In this document: positions 9,054 to 20,663 of the stretch, piece after piece | How the letters are laid out: the number at the start of each line of letters is the position of its first letter | Position numbering within the stretch: position 1 is the first letter of the stretch | Assembly: GCF_002001205.1 (NCBI RefSeq) | Contig: NZ_MUNZ01000124.1 | Coordinates: 1-57,618 of the forward strand | Length of the DNA: 57,618 bases | Reading direction: 5' to 3' | DNA from: Hydrogenophaga sp. A37 | GTDB lineage: Bacteria; Pseudomonadota; Gammaproteobacteria; Burkholderiales; Burkholderiaceae_C | Notes under the pieces: model-generated | The model's database searches: none | Told to the model about the DNA's origin: nothing | Seen by the model: only the letters and a program-made list of their open reading frames with translations | Program-made: the position numbers and the translations under genes

Positions 9054-9081
9054 CTTGAAAACCGCGCATTCAGCGCCAGAT
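9054..9081 (+). promoter_or_regulatory. Candidate sigma-32 (heat-shock) promoter of clpB
   Basis: CTTGAAA at 9054-9060, a perfect match to the sigma-32 -35 element, is followed after 13 bp by CGCCAGAT (9074-9081), which matches the -10 element CCCCATNT at five of its seven defined positions. It lies 34 bp upstream of the clpB start, where a heat-shock promoter is expected. This is inference from consensus only. Confidence 0.55.
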
Positions 9082-9115
9082 GCACTCCAATCAACTTTTT
9101 GCGGAGTGCCTTTTC

Positions 9116-11731
<2,616 letters not shown>

Positions 11732-11739
11732 TGCAACAG

Positions 11740-11763
11740 GTCCGGGCACCTCGGCGCCCGGAC
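11740..11763 (+). terminator. Hairpin after clpB, possible terminator
   Basis: A perfect 8-bp stem, GTCCGGGC (11740-11747) with GCCCGGAC (11756-11763), begins 8 nt after the clpB stop. There is no T-tract after it, so it may be a weak or Rho-assisted terminator or an mRNA-stabilising hairpin. Confidence 0.4.
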
Positions 11764-11933
11764 CCGAGACCTCGTTGCCGCCGCATGGGGGTCCGCCAGA
11801 ATGTGCGGTATTTCACGAATCGAGCCGGTGCAAGTGAAACCCTTTTCGTGGGCTCGTCAGGTTCGATCACACGGGTCGCTGGTGGGAAGTAAGCTAGCGG
11901 TTTGTCTGAATTTCACCCCGAACAGACGCTCCG

Positions 11934-14396
11934 ATGACCCAGCAACATGTGACCCTGCTCGATCAATGCACCCTGGAGGCGGAGCGCTGCGCTCCCGATT
12001 TCCTGAAGCGTTGCATCGACGCCACCACAGACTCTTTGCAGAGCTCGGAAAACGCGAGCAGCGGTGGTCAGCAGCGGCAGCTTCTGACCCAGGCGGCCTG
12101 GAGCCTGACGCAGAGCCGCGCGGTGCTGATTCGAACCTATCCACGACGCCTGCGAGAAGCCTTCCAGGCCCGTGAGGCCGAGGCGGGCATGACGCAGTTG
12201 GCTGAGCTGTCCGATTCGTCCATGATGCAGCTGGTGGACGACCTGACCGTCACCGAGTCTCTGGAGGCGGTGCGTCTCCTCCAGAACCTGTTGCCGCTGG
12301 TGGAGCATTCCCTGCCGGTGCTGGACGCGCGCATGAGCTCGCTCATCGGACTGGATTCGGTGCGGGTGGAAAAGAACCCGCTCAGGCCTTCGGTGTTCGT
12401 TCGTGCGCTGCGGGAGCTCATGGCAGAGATCGAATCCGACGCGGCGGTGCGCTCGCTGTGGCTGCGCCACATCGCCCAACCGCTCGGCCGAGAACTGGGG
12501 CAGCTCTATGAGCAGATCGCCTTGATGTTGCAGCGGGCCAACGTGCAGGAAGCCAGCTACCGCATCCGGCTGGTGGACGATCCCCAGGCGGCCGTCCGTC
12601 CGGCGTCATCCTCCGGGTTCACGCCCGTCGAAATGGAGCACATCGGCGAGGGTTGGAGCGCCGCCGCCACGGGCGGCGGTTCAATGCCCGGCCAGAACGC
12701 TGGGGTGGGCATGAAGGCCCTCGGCCGTTCACGATCATCCATTGGGGGTACGGTTTTTCAGGCCTTTCTGGGCGATCCCAAAGCGTCCTTCGGGGGGCGA
12801 CTCAATCAGGACTTTTACGAACAGGTCGACAAGGAGCTGCGCCAGGTCAGTGACTTTGCCCGGCTCCCTGTGCTGGACGACGTGGTCATCCAGCGCGAGC
12901 AGTCGCGGTACCGAGACGTGCCCGCAGTGGACCGCCCGGCCCGCGCGGTGTCCATCGAGTCCCCGCTGCGTGCCGATCGGTGGGGCGAGTACGGCCAGGC
13001 CCATGTGCGCACGCGCGTGTTTCTGGAACTCAAGCAGCGCGCCAAGAATGTGTCGCAGGCCCTCGGGCTCGACCTCGTGCGCAAGCTGGTCAACCAGGTG
13101 GCGCGCGACCCGCTGTTGCTTGCCCCGGTGCGCGAAGCGGTGGTGGCGCTGGAGCCGGCGTTGCTGCGCCTGGCGCTGGCGCAGCCTCGCTATTTTGGAC
13201 AACCAGACCATCCAGCCCGGTGCCTAGTGGAGCAGGTGGCGCATCGCAGCTTTCGCTTCAACGACGAGTTCTCGGCGAACTTTGCCGCGTTTGCGGAGCC
13301 GGTGCGCGAGGCCTTCAACCAGCTCAACGCGTTGCAAACCGACGACGAGCGGCCTTTCGCCGATGCGCTGGCCCGTCTGCGCGAGCGCTGGCTAGAAGAC
13401 GACGCCGCTGCGCAAACGGCACGCCATGCCCAGGTGCAGGCGCTGCAGTTTGCCCAGGGTCGCCAGGAGTTGGCCGATCAGGTGGCGTGGGAGATCAGCC
13501 TGCGCCCCGATGTGTTCAACGTGCCCGAGGTGGTGCTGGACTTTCTGTACGTCACCTGGTCCCTGGTGATCGCGTCGGCCGAGCTGCGCGAGCCCGACGC
13601 CGGACCCGACCCGAAAGGCTATCGCGCCGTGGTGGGCACCTTGTTGTGGAGCGTCCGACCTGAAATTTTGAGGCAACCCAAAGAGGTGTTCGAGGCCCTG
13701 CCGGGGCTGGTGCGCACACTGCACTCGGGGCTGGACATGCTGGGCAAGCCGTCGGAAGAAACGCATGGCTTCTTCGACGCCCTGATCCGGCTGCACAAGC
13801 CGCTGCTCAATCTGCGGCGTGCACGCGCTCGAAACGACACCGTTCAATCCGGGCTGACGCCGCTGGAGACCTCGGTTGCGGATGCCGCGCCGCTGAAGCG
13901 GGTCGCGGGGAGCAGCATGCGCCCAGTGCCAGCACAGCAACCCTGGCTCACCGCACAGGAGTTGGCCGGTGCTGGCTTTGAAGACACCCTCCCAGACATC
14001 CAAGACGACCCAGTGTCGGATGAGCCGGACACCTTTGCATCCGATGCCATGGCCGAGCAGGCCGCTGAAGAAGCGGCTCGCCACGGAAGGGAGGCGACCG
14101 TGGCAGGGCTGATCGCCCAGCTGCGCGCGGGCAGCCTGGTGGATCTGTATTCCCACGGCGAGTGGATCCGCGCCGAGCTGATCTGGGTCAGCCGTCGGGC
14201 CACCTTGTTCATGTTCACAAGCCACGGCGGGCGGGCGCACTCCATGACCTTGCGCAGCTGCGAAAAGCTCGTGGCCAAGCGCTGGATGCGCCTGGTCGAC
14301 ACGCGTGCGGTGGTGGAAGTGGCCATGAACGACCTTCTGAAGGATCACCCGAGCGAGAACCACCAGGTCCGGCAGCCTGAGACGGCCTTGGGCTGA
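11934..14396 (+). CDS. DUF1631 family protein
   Basis: 820 aa, a large, probably cytosolic protein of a family common in beta- and gammaproteobacteria and without established function. It is alpha-helical and rich in Arg/Gln/Glu, with no signal peptide or membrane segment. The C-terminal 100 residues (SLVDLYSHGEWIRAELIWVS ... MRLVDTRAVVEVA) look like a separate beta-rich module that recurs in this family. It is preceded by 202 bp that should hold its own promoter and followed 50 bp later by an aldehyde dehydrogenase gene. No reaction can be assigned. Confidence 0.82.
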   Translation: MTQQHVTLLDQCTLEAERCAPDFLKRCIDATTDSLQSSENASSGGQQRQLLTQAAWSLTQSRAVLIRTYPRRLREAFQAREAEAGMTQLAELSDSSMMQLVDDLTVTESLEAVRLLQNLLPLVEHSLPVLDARMSSLIGLDSVRVEKNPLRPSVFVRALRELMAEIESDAAVRSLWLRHIAQPLGRELGQLYEQIALMLQRANVQEASYRIRLVDDPQAAVRPASSSGFTPVEMEHIGEGWSAAATGGGSMPGQNAGVGMKALGRSRSSIGGTVFQAFLGDPKASFGGRLNQDFYEQVDKELRQVSDFARLPVLDDVVIQREQSRYRDVPAVDRPARAVSIESPLRADRWGEYGQAHVRTRVFLELKQRAKNVSQALGLDLVRKLVNQVARDPLLLAPVREAVVALEPALLRLALAQPRYFGQPDHPARCLVEQVAHRSFRFNDEFSANFAAFAEPVREAFNQLNALQTDDERPFADALARLRERWLEDDAAAQTARHAQVQALQFAQGRQELADQVAWEISLRPDVFNVPEVVLDFLYVTWSLVIASAELREPDAGPDPKGYRAVVGTLLWSVRPEILRQPKEVFEALPGLVRTLHSGLDMLGKPSEETHGFFDALIRLHKPLLNLRRARARNDTVQSGLTPLETSVADAAPLKRVAGSSMRPVPAQQPWLTAQELAGAGFEDTLPDIQDDPVSDEPDTFASDAMAEQAAEEAARHGREATVAGLIAQLRAGSLVDLYSHGEWIRAELIWVSRRATLFMFTSHGGRAHSMTLRSCEKLVAKRWMRLVDTRAVVEVAMNDLLKDHPSENHQVRQPETALG

Positions 14397-14446
14397 TCGG
14401 AAGAGCGGTACTTTCGCCGGCCATGGCGTTTCAATATGATGGAACG

Positions 14447-15871
14447 ATGACCCAGGCACCCCCCGATATCCCCTTGCGTACCCTCTTCGACGCGCAGTTC
14501 CACGCCAGCCGCGCTCAGATCGAGGTGCCGATTGCGCTTCGGCGTGATCGCCTTCGCCGCATGCGGGCATTGATCGACGCGCATGGCCCTGAGCTGGCCG
14601 ATGCCGTGCAGGCCGACTTCGGTGTCCGCTCCACGCGACTCACCGAGGTGGCTGACTTCTTCGTTCTGCGAGCACTGATCGGCGATCTGGAAAAACACCT
14701 CGCGTCGTGGATGAAGACGCGGCGCGTGCGCACCCCGATTTATTTGCAGCCGGCCAGCGGCCACATCCAGCGCCAGCCGCTGGGGGTGGTCGGCGTCATT
14801 GGCCCGTGGAACTATCCGCTGCAACTCACGCTGGGCCCAGCCGCCACTGCGCTGGCCGCGGGCAACCGCGTGATGATCAAGCCCAGCGAGCTCACGCCCC
14901 ACACCTCGGCCTTGCTGGCCACCGTGTCGCACCAGGCTTTTTCGGCCGATGAGCTGTGTGTGGTTCAGGGCGGGGCGGACGTGGCGCACGAATTCGCCAG
15001 CCTGCCGTTTGACCACCTGTTTTTCACCGGCTCCACCGGCGTGGGCCGCAAGGTGGCTGCAGCCGCTGCAGCCAACCTCACGCCCACCACGTTGGAGCTG
15101 GGCGGCAAATCGCCCTGCATCGTCGACGTTTCATGCGACATCGGCAGCGCCGCCATCAAGATCGCGCACGGCAAGCTGCTCAACGCGGGGCAGACCTGCA
15201 TCGCGCCCGATTACGTGCTGCTGCCCCGGGGCCGCGAGGCGGAGTTCGAACAGGCCTTCGCCGCCGCCGTGGCGCGCCTGTTCCCGACCCTTGCCGGCAA
15301 CCCCGACTACGCGAGCATCGTCAGCGACCGCCACCACGCGCGCCTGCAATCGCTGCTGTCAGAGGCGCAGGCCCAGGGCGCCCGGGTGGTCGAGATCCAG
15401 GCCGGTGGTACCCCGCCGGTCGCCGGCAACCGCCAGATGAACCCCGCCCTGGTGTTCAACGCCCAGCCTGGCTTGCGCCTGATGGGCGAAGAAATTTTTG
15501 GCCCCATCCTGCCGGTGCTGCCCTACGACCGCCTGGACGACGCCATCGCCGCCATCAACACCGGGCCGCGCCCGCTGGCGCTGTACTGGTTCGGAACCGA
15601 CACCGCCGCGCGCGACCGGGTGCTGCAGCGCACGGTGAGCGGTGGTGTGACGGTGAACGACACGCTGTTGCACATTGCCCACGAGAACCTCCCGTTTGGC
15701 GGCGTGGGCGAAAGCGGCTGGGGCGCCTACCACGGTGAAACCGGTTTCCTGCGTTTCACGCAGCAAAAGCCGGTGCTGGTGCAGTCGCGCTTCGCGATGG
15801 GCAGCCTGTTTTATCCGCCGTATGGTCCGCGCTTTGACCAGGTGATGGGGCTGCTCAAGCGCTGGCTCTGA
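14447..15871 (+). CDS. Coniferyl aldehyde dehydrogenase-like NAD(P)-dependent aldehyde dehydrogenase
   Basis: 474 aa from 14447. An ALDH-superfamily enzyme that oxidises aldehydes to acids. The catalytic Cys251 is in NAGQTCIAPDYVLL, and the general base Glu217 is in LELGGKSPC. The Pro-Asp-Tyr sequence directly after the cysteine is typical of the short coniferyl-aldehyde/fatty-aldehyde dehydrogenase branch rather than betaine-aldehyde types. The hydrophobic C-terminal stretch is short, so membrane anchoring is not evident. An ATG at 14423 would add 8 residues. Substrate is not certain from sequence alone. Confidence 0.88.
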   Translation: MTQAPPDIPLRTLFDAQFHASRAQIEVPIALRRDRLRRMRALIDAHGPELADAVQADFGVRSTRLTEVADFFVLRALIGDLEKHLASWMKTRRVRTPIYLQPASGHIQRQPLGVVGVIGPWNYPLQLTLGPAATALAAGNRVMIKPSELTPHTSALLATVSHQAFSADELCVVQGGADVAHEFASLPFDHLFFTGSTGVGRKVAAAAAANLTPTTLELGGKSPCIVDVSCDIGSAAIKIAHGKLLNAGQTCIAPDYVLLPRGREAEFEQAFAAAVARLFPTLAGNPDYASIVSDRHHARLQSLLSEAQAQGARVVEIQAGGTPPVAGNRQMNPALVFNAQPGLRLMGEEIFGPILPVLPYDRLDDAIAAINTGPRPLALYWFGTDTAARDRVLQRTVSGGVTVNDTLLHIAHENLPFGGVGESGWGAYHGETGFLRFTQQKPVLVQSRFAMGSLFYPPYGPRFDQVMGLLKRWL

Positions 15872-15875
15872 GCGT

Positions 15876-16121
15876 TCAGCTGCTAAGCGTGGTGTCCACG
15901 TCGCTGTACATCACGAGTGGAATCGGTTGCAGGTAGCCCTCCTGCTGCAGTCCGTGGGCCAGCTCGGACACATCGTTGCCCAGCAGCATCGACAGTTCTC
16001 TCTCGCTGCGTCGGCCGTTGGCCATCAGTAAAAGGCTGTGGGCTTGGCGCCCGATCTGGCCTGGCCTGGCGAGCGCGTCCCAGGCCTTGGGTGTTTTGGC
16101 GAACCGTTCGATGCTGACCAT
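15876..16121 (-). CDS. Small conserved-type protein of unknown function
   Basis: 81 aa, starting at 16121 after a good ribosome-binding site (GGGAGAA on the minus strand). It contains 'LLLMANGRRSERELSMLLG' followed by 'LAHGLQQEGYLQPI', a helix pattern like the short winged-helix-like segments found in many Burkholderiales proteins (a recognition segment, then a phrase ending in Gly-Tyr/Phe-Leu/Ile). It might bind protein or nucleic acid; no function can be assigned. It converges on the aldehyde dehydrogenase gene with only 4 bp between the stop codons. Confidence 0.6.
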   Translation of the reverse strand: MVSIERFAKTPKAWDALARPGQIGRQAHSLLLMANGRRSERELSMLLGNDVSELAHGLQQEGYLQPIPLVMYSDVDTTLSS

Positions 16122-16269
16122 GTGTGTTCTCCCTGTGCGTGTGACGTCAGAACAGCAAGATACGGGCCGCTCGTGACGAGGATGTGACGGTTCTTCTGCG
16201 CCCGATGGGCGGGCACGTTGCACCACGAGCAGGCGCTATGCTCACGCCCGCGTCCACCCTGGCACCGTC

Positions 16270-16650
16270 ATGAAGCCCATGCATCCCGACATCACCATCT
16301 TCCACAACCCGTCCTGCGGCACCTCGCGCAACGTGCTGGTCCTGATTCGCGAGGCCGGATTTGAGCCGAGGGTGGTCAACTACCTGACAACCCCGTACAC
16401 CCGGGAACAGCTCGCTGGCCTGCTGAATGCCATGGCCCTGCGACCACGCGACGTGCTCCGCACCAAGGGCGATCTCTACACCGAGCTGGACCTGGCGCGT
16501 GCCGACTGGACCGATGAGCAGTTGCTCGATTTCATGGTGAACCACCCGGTGCTGGTCGAGCGGCCCATCGTTGTCACGCCGTTGGGCGCGCGCCTGTGCC
16601 GGCCCAAGGAGCGGGTCTGGGAGGTGTTGCCCACCGTGCGACCTGCCTGA
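16270..16650 (+). CDS. arsC: ArsC-family arsenate reductase (glutaredoxin type)
   Basis: 126 aa. A thioredoxin-fold reductase with the catalytic Cys16 in NPSCGTSRNVL, the LRTKGDLY segment, and the RPIVVTP stretch carrying the conserved arginine. It would reduce arsenate to arsenite using glutathione and glutaredoxin. There are no other ars genes nearby (no ArsR, ArsB or Acr3), so the role could be detoxification as a stand-alone gene or a different thiol function, as in the Spx/YffB relatives. The stop codon abuts the stop codon of the convergent AraC gene in the palindrome GCCTGATCAGGC. Confidence 0.85.
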   Translation: MKPMHPDITIFHNPSCGTSRNVLVLIREAGFEPRVVNYLTTPYTREQLAGLLNAMALRPRDVLRTKGDLYTELDLARADWTDEQLLDFMVNHPVLVERPIVVTPLGARLCRPKERVWEVLPTVRPA

Positions 16651-16656
16651 TCAGGC
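16645..16656. repeat. 12-bp palindrome at convergent stop codons (arsC / araC-type gene)
   Basis: GCCTGATCAGGC is a perfect palindrome in which TGA (16648-16650) is the arsC stop and TCA (16651-16653) is the stop of the opposing gene. The identical 12-mer occurs at 23349-23360, again exactly at two abutting convergent stop codons. Confidence 0.8.
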
Positions 16657-17505
16657 GGACGCCGGCCGACCCGGTCCGAAGCGCGTGGGCGGCTGCCCCA
16701 GTGCGGCCCTGAACATGGCGGTGAAGGCGCTGTCGCTGGCGTAGCCGCTGGCAGCGGCCACCTGGCTCACGGGCGTGCCGCGCGCCAACATGGGCAACGC
16801 ATGGGCCAGCACCACCTGCTGGCGCCAACGCTGGAAGCCGGTGCCCAGCTCTTCGCGAAACAGCCGCGCCAGCGTGCGTTCGCTGGCGGCGCTGTGCGTT
16901 GCCCAGGCGGCCAGTGTGGCGTGCTGTGCGGGTGCGTTCATCACGGCCTCGCAGAGGGCGCGCAGTCGGCGGTCGCCGTGTTGTGGGTCGGGCATCGGCA
17001 CACCCAGTGGCTGGGTGGGCGCGTTCGCGATCTCGGCCAGAACCAGCGTGGCCAGGGCCTGCTGCTGGGGCACTTGCTGCGCGTGGGGCTGATCCATGCC
17101 GCGCACCAGCTCGCGCAGCAGCGGTGACACCACCAGGACGCGCGAAGAGCGCCAGTCCGCTGGCACCACCGACGCGTCGATGTAGAGGGTGTGCAATTGC
17201 GAGGCTTCGAGCATGGTGACGGCGTGCCGCGCCCCCGGTGGAATCCAGACCGCGCGCGATGGCGGCACGATGGTCGTGGTTTCGAAGGCGGGCGCGTTGC
17301 TGGTCGGGTCTCCCGGCCTGGACACCGTCACTTGCAACAGGCCGCTGGCGCAGTAGGCGAGCTGGCCCCATGGGTGGTGGTGCGGCTCGAACTGGGTGTC
17401 AGGCCCCATGGCGCGTGCGCGGCAACGCACCGGCCGCGCCGGTGTGGGTTCAAAGGGGTCGGTGTCGCCAACCGGGACGGCTTGGCGCGGGCGGCGGGGT
17501 TTCAT
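16651..17505 (-). CDS. AraC family transcriptional regulator with cupin sensor domain
   Basis: 284 aa. The N-terminal cupin-like domain has the HHHPWGQLAYCASG motif (about residues 42-55), and the C-terminal AraC double helix-turn-helix occupies about 185-275 (segments 'SERTLARLFREELG' and 'VSQVAAASGYASDSAF'). It is divergent from the MFS transporter gene across 89 bp and probably controls that MFS-ThDP enzyme pair. The effector is not known. Confidence 0.88.
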   Translation of the reverse strand: MKPRRPRQAVPVGDTDPFEPTPARPVRCRARAMGPDTQFEPHHHPWGQLAYCASGLLQVTVSRPGDPTSNAPAFETTTIVPPSRAVWIPPGARHAVTMLEASQLHTLYIDASVVPADWRSSRVLVVSPLLRELVRGMDQPHAQQVPQQQALATLVLAEIANAPTQPLGVPMPDPQHGDRRLRALCEAVMNAPAQHATLAAWATHSAASERTLARLFREELGTGFQRWRQQVVLAHALPMLARGTPVSQVAAASGYASDSAFTAMFRAALGQPPTRFGPGRPASA

Positions 17506-17594
17506 GGATGAGGCAGGGCGGTTTGGCTGAAATTCGACAGGAATTGTCTTTGTATCGTAAAACAGCCCGTTCCGCCCACCCTACCATTGACCGC

Positions 17595-18812
17595 ATGAAC
17601 ACCGCCACCCTGGGCGCCACAGCGCCGGTCAATCCCATTCCCCTCAAGCAGGACGCCGCCGTCATCGGCCTGGTGGGCCTGGCACACGGCACTTCGCACT
17701 TCTCGCACCTGTTGCTGGCACCGTTGTTCCCGATCTTCATGCGCGACTTCGGGCTGAACTATTCCGATGTCGGTCTGCTGATGACCATCTTCTTCGTGAT
17801 CTCGGGTTCGGGCCAGGCCATGGCTGGCTTCGTGGTGGACCGAATCGGTGCACGACCGGTGCTGTTTGCCGCCATCAGCTGTTTCCTGCTGGCGGCGCTG
17901 GCCGCGTCCATGGTGACGGGCTACATGGGCCTGGTGCTGGTGGCTGTGTTGGCAGGGCTGGGCAATGCGCCGTTTCACCCGGCGGACTTCACCATCCTGA
18001 ACCAGCGCGTGTCGGCACCGCGCCTGGGTCACGCCTTCAGCGCCCACGGCCTCACCGGTAACCTGGGCTGGGCGCTGGCGCCCGCGTTTCTGGTGGGCAT
18101 CACCGCGCTGACCGACTGGCGCACGGCGTACCACGCCGCCGCGCTGCTGTATGTGGGCGTGCTGGCCCTGCTGTTCTGGCAGCGCGACAAGCTGCTCACC
18201 CAGGTGCATGTGCGCCACGCCGACGCGCCCAAGGGCTCGGACCTGGCCTTCATGAAACTGCCCGTGGTGTGGTGGTGTTTCTCGTTCTTTTTGCTCTCCA
18301 CCATGACGCTGGCGGTGGTGCAGAGCTTTGCGCCGTCCATCTTGAAGGCGGTGCATGGCGTGAGCGTTGAGGCGGCCACATTCACCATCAGTGCCTACAT
18401 GTTGTGTGGCGCTTTCGGCATGCTGGTCGGCGGCTTCGTGGCGGCCTACACGAAACAAAGCGACCGCGTGGTGGCACTGGCCATGTCGGCGGGCGCCGCT
18501 TTGCTGCTGGTGTGTGCCACCGGCTGGCTGGGCGCCACCGGCACCATGGTGGCGCTCGCCGCCACGGGCTTCGCCGTGGGCGTGGGGGGGCCGAGCCGCG
18601 ACATGATGATCAAGAAGGCCACGCCCAAGGGGGCCACCGGCCGCGTCTACGGCACCGTGTACTCGGGCCTCGATGTGGGCTTTGCCGTATCGCCCTTGAT
18701 CTTCGGTGGCTTCATGGACCGAGGCTGGTATGCGCTCACGCTGACCGGTGCGGCGGTGGCGCTGTTCATTTCGGTGTACGCGGCCCTCGGTGTCGGCCGC
18801 AGAACGGCTTGA
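17595..18812 (+). CDS. MFS transporter
   Basis: 405 aa, about 12 hydrophobic helices. Major facilitator features include the loop segment 'GFVVDRIGARPVLF' after helix 2 (motif A-like) and its weaker repeat in the second half. It starts at 17595 (MNTATLGATAPVN). The class (drug/nitrate/fosmidomycin-like efflux or organic solute uptake) cannot be decided from sequence. It is followed 26 bp later by a ThDP-dependent enzyme and preceded by a divergent AraC regulator, so uptake or export of the enzyme's substrate or product is a fair guess. Confidence 0.85.
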   Translation: MNTATLGATAPVNPIPLKQDAAVIGLVGLAHGTSHFSHLLLAPLFPIFMRDFGLNYSDVGLLMTIFFVISGSGQAMAGFVVDRIGARPVLFAAISCFLLAALAASMVTGYMGLVLVAVLAGLGNAPFHPADFTILNQRVSAPRLGHAFSAHGLTGNLGWALAPAFLVGITALTDWRTAYHAAALLYVGVLALLFWQRDKLLTQVHVRHADAPKGSDLAFMKLPVVWWCFSFFLLSTMTLAVVQSFAPSILKAVHGVSVEAATFTISAYMLCGAFGMLVGGFVAAYTKQSDRVVALAMSAGAALLLVCATGWLGATGTMVALAATGFAVGVGGPSRDMMIKKATPKGATGRVYGTVYSGLDVGFAVSPLIFGGFMDRGWYALTLTGAAVALFISVYAALGVGRRTA

Positions 18813-18838
18813 CACCTGTCGCGCGGCACAATGCCGGC

Positions 18839-20533
18839 ATGACTGAAAAACTCGCTGGCCACCTGCTCGTCGAATGCCTGATCGCCCAGGGCGTGACCCA
18901 CGCTTTTGGGGTGCCGGGTGAAAGCTACCTCGCCGCGCTCGACGGCTTCCATGCCCACGCCGACCGCATCCGTTTCGTGGTCAACCGGCAAGAGGGCGGC
19001 GCCGCCTTCATGGCCGAAGCGCAGGGCAAGCTCACCGGCCGCCCCGGCGTGTGCTTCGTGACCCGCGGACCGGGCGCGACCAACGCTTCCATCGGGCTGC
19101 ACACCGCCTTTCAGGACTCCACGCCCATGGTGTTGTTCATCGGCGACGTGGCCAGCGACGCGCGCGACCGCGAAGCTTTTCAGGAGGTGGACTACCTGAG
19201 CTTTTTCGGCCCAACCACCAAGGGCATGGCCAAGCGCGTGGAGCGCATCGACGATGCGCGCCGCATCCCTGAATATGTGGCGCGCGCCTTCGCCACCGCC
19301 ATGAACGGCCGGCCCGGCCCGGTGGTGCTTGTGTTGCCTGAAGACATGCTCACGCAGACCGTGGACGCACAGCCTCTGCCGCGCGTGGAGCCGGTGCAGG
19401 CCTGGAGCGACCCCGGCGCGCTGCGCAGCCTGCGCGAACTGCTGCTGCAGGCCCAGCGCCCGCTGGTGATCGCTGGCGGTGGCGGCTGGACCCCGCAGTC
19501 GGCTGCGGCCTTGCAGCGCTTTGCTGAAAACTGGCAACTGCCGGTGGCCAACGCCTTCCGTTTTCAGGACTGTTTTGACAACCACCACCCGCAATACGCG
19601 GGTGACGTCGGTCTCGGCATCAACCCGGCGCTGGCCGTGCGCGTGCGCGAGAGCGACCTGCTGATCGCCATCGGCCCGCGCCTGGGCGAATCCACCACCG
19701 GTGGCTACACGCTGATCGAAGCGCCGGTACCGAAACAGAAGCTGGTGCACATCCACGCCAGCGCCGAAGAGTTGAATCGCGTCTACCAGGCCACGTTGGC
19801 GATCAACGCGACCATGAACGCGGCCGCGCGCAGCCTCGAAGTCCTCACAGCCCCCCCGGGCGTGGCCTGGGGCCAGTGGACGCAGGCCTGCCACGCCGAC
19901 TACGAGGCCAATGTGGACGTGGCCAACGGCGGCATCGTGCTGCCCGGCACGATCGACATGCCGGCCATCATCCACGCGTTGCAGCGCCACCTGCCGACCG
20001 ATGCCGTGCTCTCCAACGGCGCCGGCAACTTCGCCAGCTGGTTGCACCGCTTTTACCGTTACACCGGTCTGGTCAAGGGCCACAAGACCCAGCTCGCGCC
20101 CACCAACGGCGCCATGGGCTACGGTGTGCCAGCCGGCATCGGCGCGGCCATCCTCACCGGGCGGACCGCCTTCACCATCGCAGGCGATGGTGATTTCCTC
20201 ATGAACGGCCAGGAACTGGCCACCGCCGTGCAGCATGGTGCGAAAACCATCGTGCTGCTGCTCAACAACGGCACCTACGGCACCATCCGGATGCACCAGG
20301 AGCGCGAGTACCCGGCGCATGTGAGCGGATCGGACCTGCGCAACCCCGACTTCTGCGCGCTGGCCCGGGCCTACGGCTATGCGGCTGAGCGCATCACCCA
20401 CACCGCCGAATTTGAACCCGCCTTGCTGCGCGCGCTGGCGGCACACACAGGCACGGTGATCGAGGTGACCCTCAATCCAGAAGTCATCACGACGCGGGGA
20501 ACGCTCACGGCGATCCGGAACAAATCCCGCTGA
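18839..20533 (+). CDS. Thiamine diphosphate-binding enzyme, acetolactate synthase-like
   Basis: 564 aa. Three-domain ThDP enzyme: N-terminal pyrimidine-binding domain with the catalytic glutamate Glu52 (NRQEGGAAFMAEA), a central domain (about 190-330), and a C-terminal diphosphate-binding domain with the GDGDF...NN motif at residues 449-477. It belongs to the IlvB-like superfamily, but no small subunit is adjacent. The central domain is not clearly that of any one well-known member, so acetolactate synthase, benzaldehyde-lyase-like, sulfoacetaldehyde acetyltransferase-like or 2-oxoacid decarboxylase activities all remain open. Co-transcription with the MFS gene is likely. Confidence 0.82.
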   Translation: MTEKLAGHLLVECLIAQGVTHAFGVPGESYLAALDGFHAHADRIRFVVNRQEGGAAFMAEAQGKLTGRPGVCFVTRGPGATNASIGLHTAFQDSTPMVLFIGDVASDARDREAFQEVDYLSFFGPTTKGMAKRVERIDDARRIPEYVARAFATAMNGRPGPVVLVLPEDMLTQTVDAQPLPRVEPVQAWSDPGALRSLRELLLQAQRPLVIAGGGGWTPQSAAALQRFAENWQLPVANAFRFQDCFDNHHPQYAGDVGLGINPALAVRVRESDLLIAIGPRLGESTTGGYTLIEAPVPKQKLVHIHASAEELNRVYQATLAINATMNAAARSLEVLTAPPGVAWGQWTQACHADYEANVDVANGGIVLPGTIDMPAIIHALQRHLPTDAVLSNGAGNFASWLHRFYRYTGLVKGHKTQLAPTNGAMGYGVPAGIGAAILTGRTAFTIAGDGDFLMNGQELATAVQHGAKTIVLLLNNGTYGTIRMHQEREYPAHVSGSDLRNPDFCALARAYGYAAERITHTAEFEPALLRALAAHTGTVIEVTLNPEVITTRGTLTAIRNKSR

Positions 20534-20568
20534 CCGGCGTTGATTTGTGGTGTTTTGGCAACCCGGTA

Positions 20569-20583
20569 TGTGAATACATCACA
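20569..20583. promoter_or_regulatory. Inverted repeat upstream of the LuxR-Crp gene pair
   Basis: TGTGAATACATCACA is a perfect 5-bp inverted repeat (TGTGA/TCACA) with a 5-bp spacer, 80 bp before the LuxR gene. It resembles a CRP/FNR-family operator, but with one base less than the classical 6-bp spacer. The second gene of the pair encodes a Crp-family protein, so autoregulation is possible. Confidence 0.4.
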
Positions 20584-20663
20584 AACCGCCGGGCAATGGC
20601 ACACGGGCTGAACCAGTCCATTCTCCCTAAGCTTTCCTCACTCCCAACACCGAGGAAAGCACC

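Noticed and set aside
20569..20583. Classical CRP site
   Set aside because: The half sites are perfect, but the spacer is 5 bp instead of 6, so it is listed only as a candidate operator.
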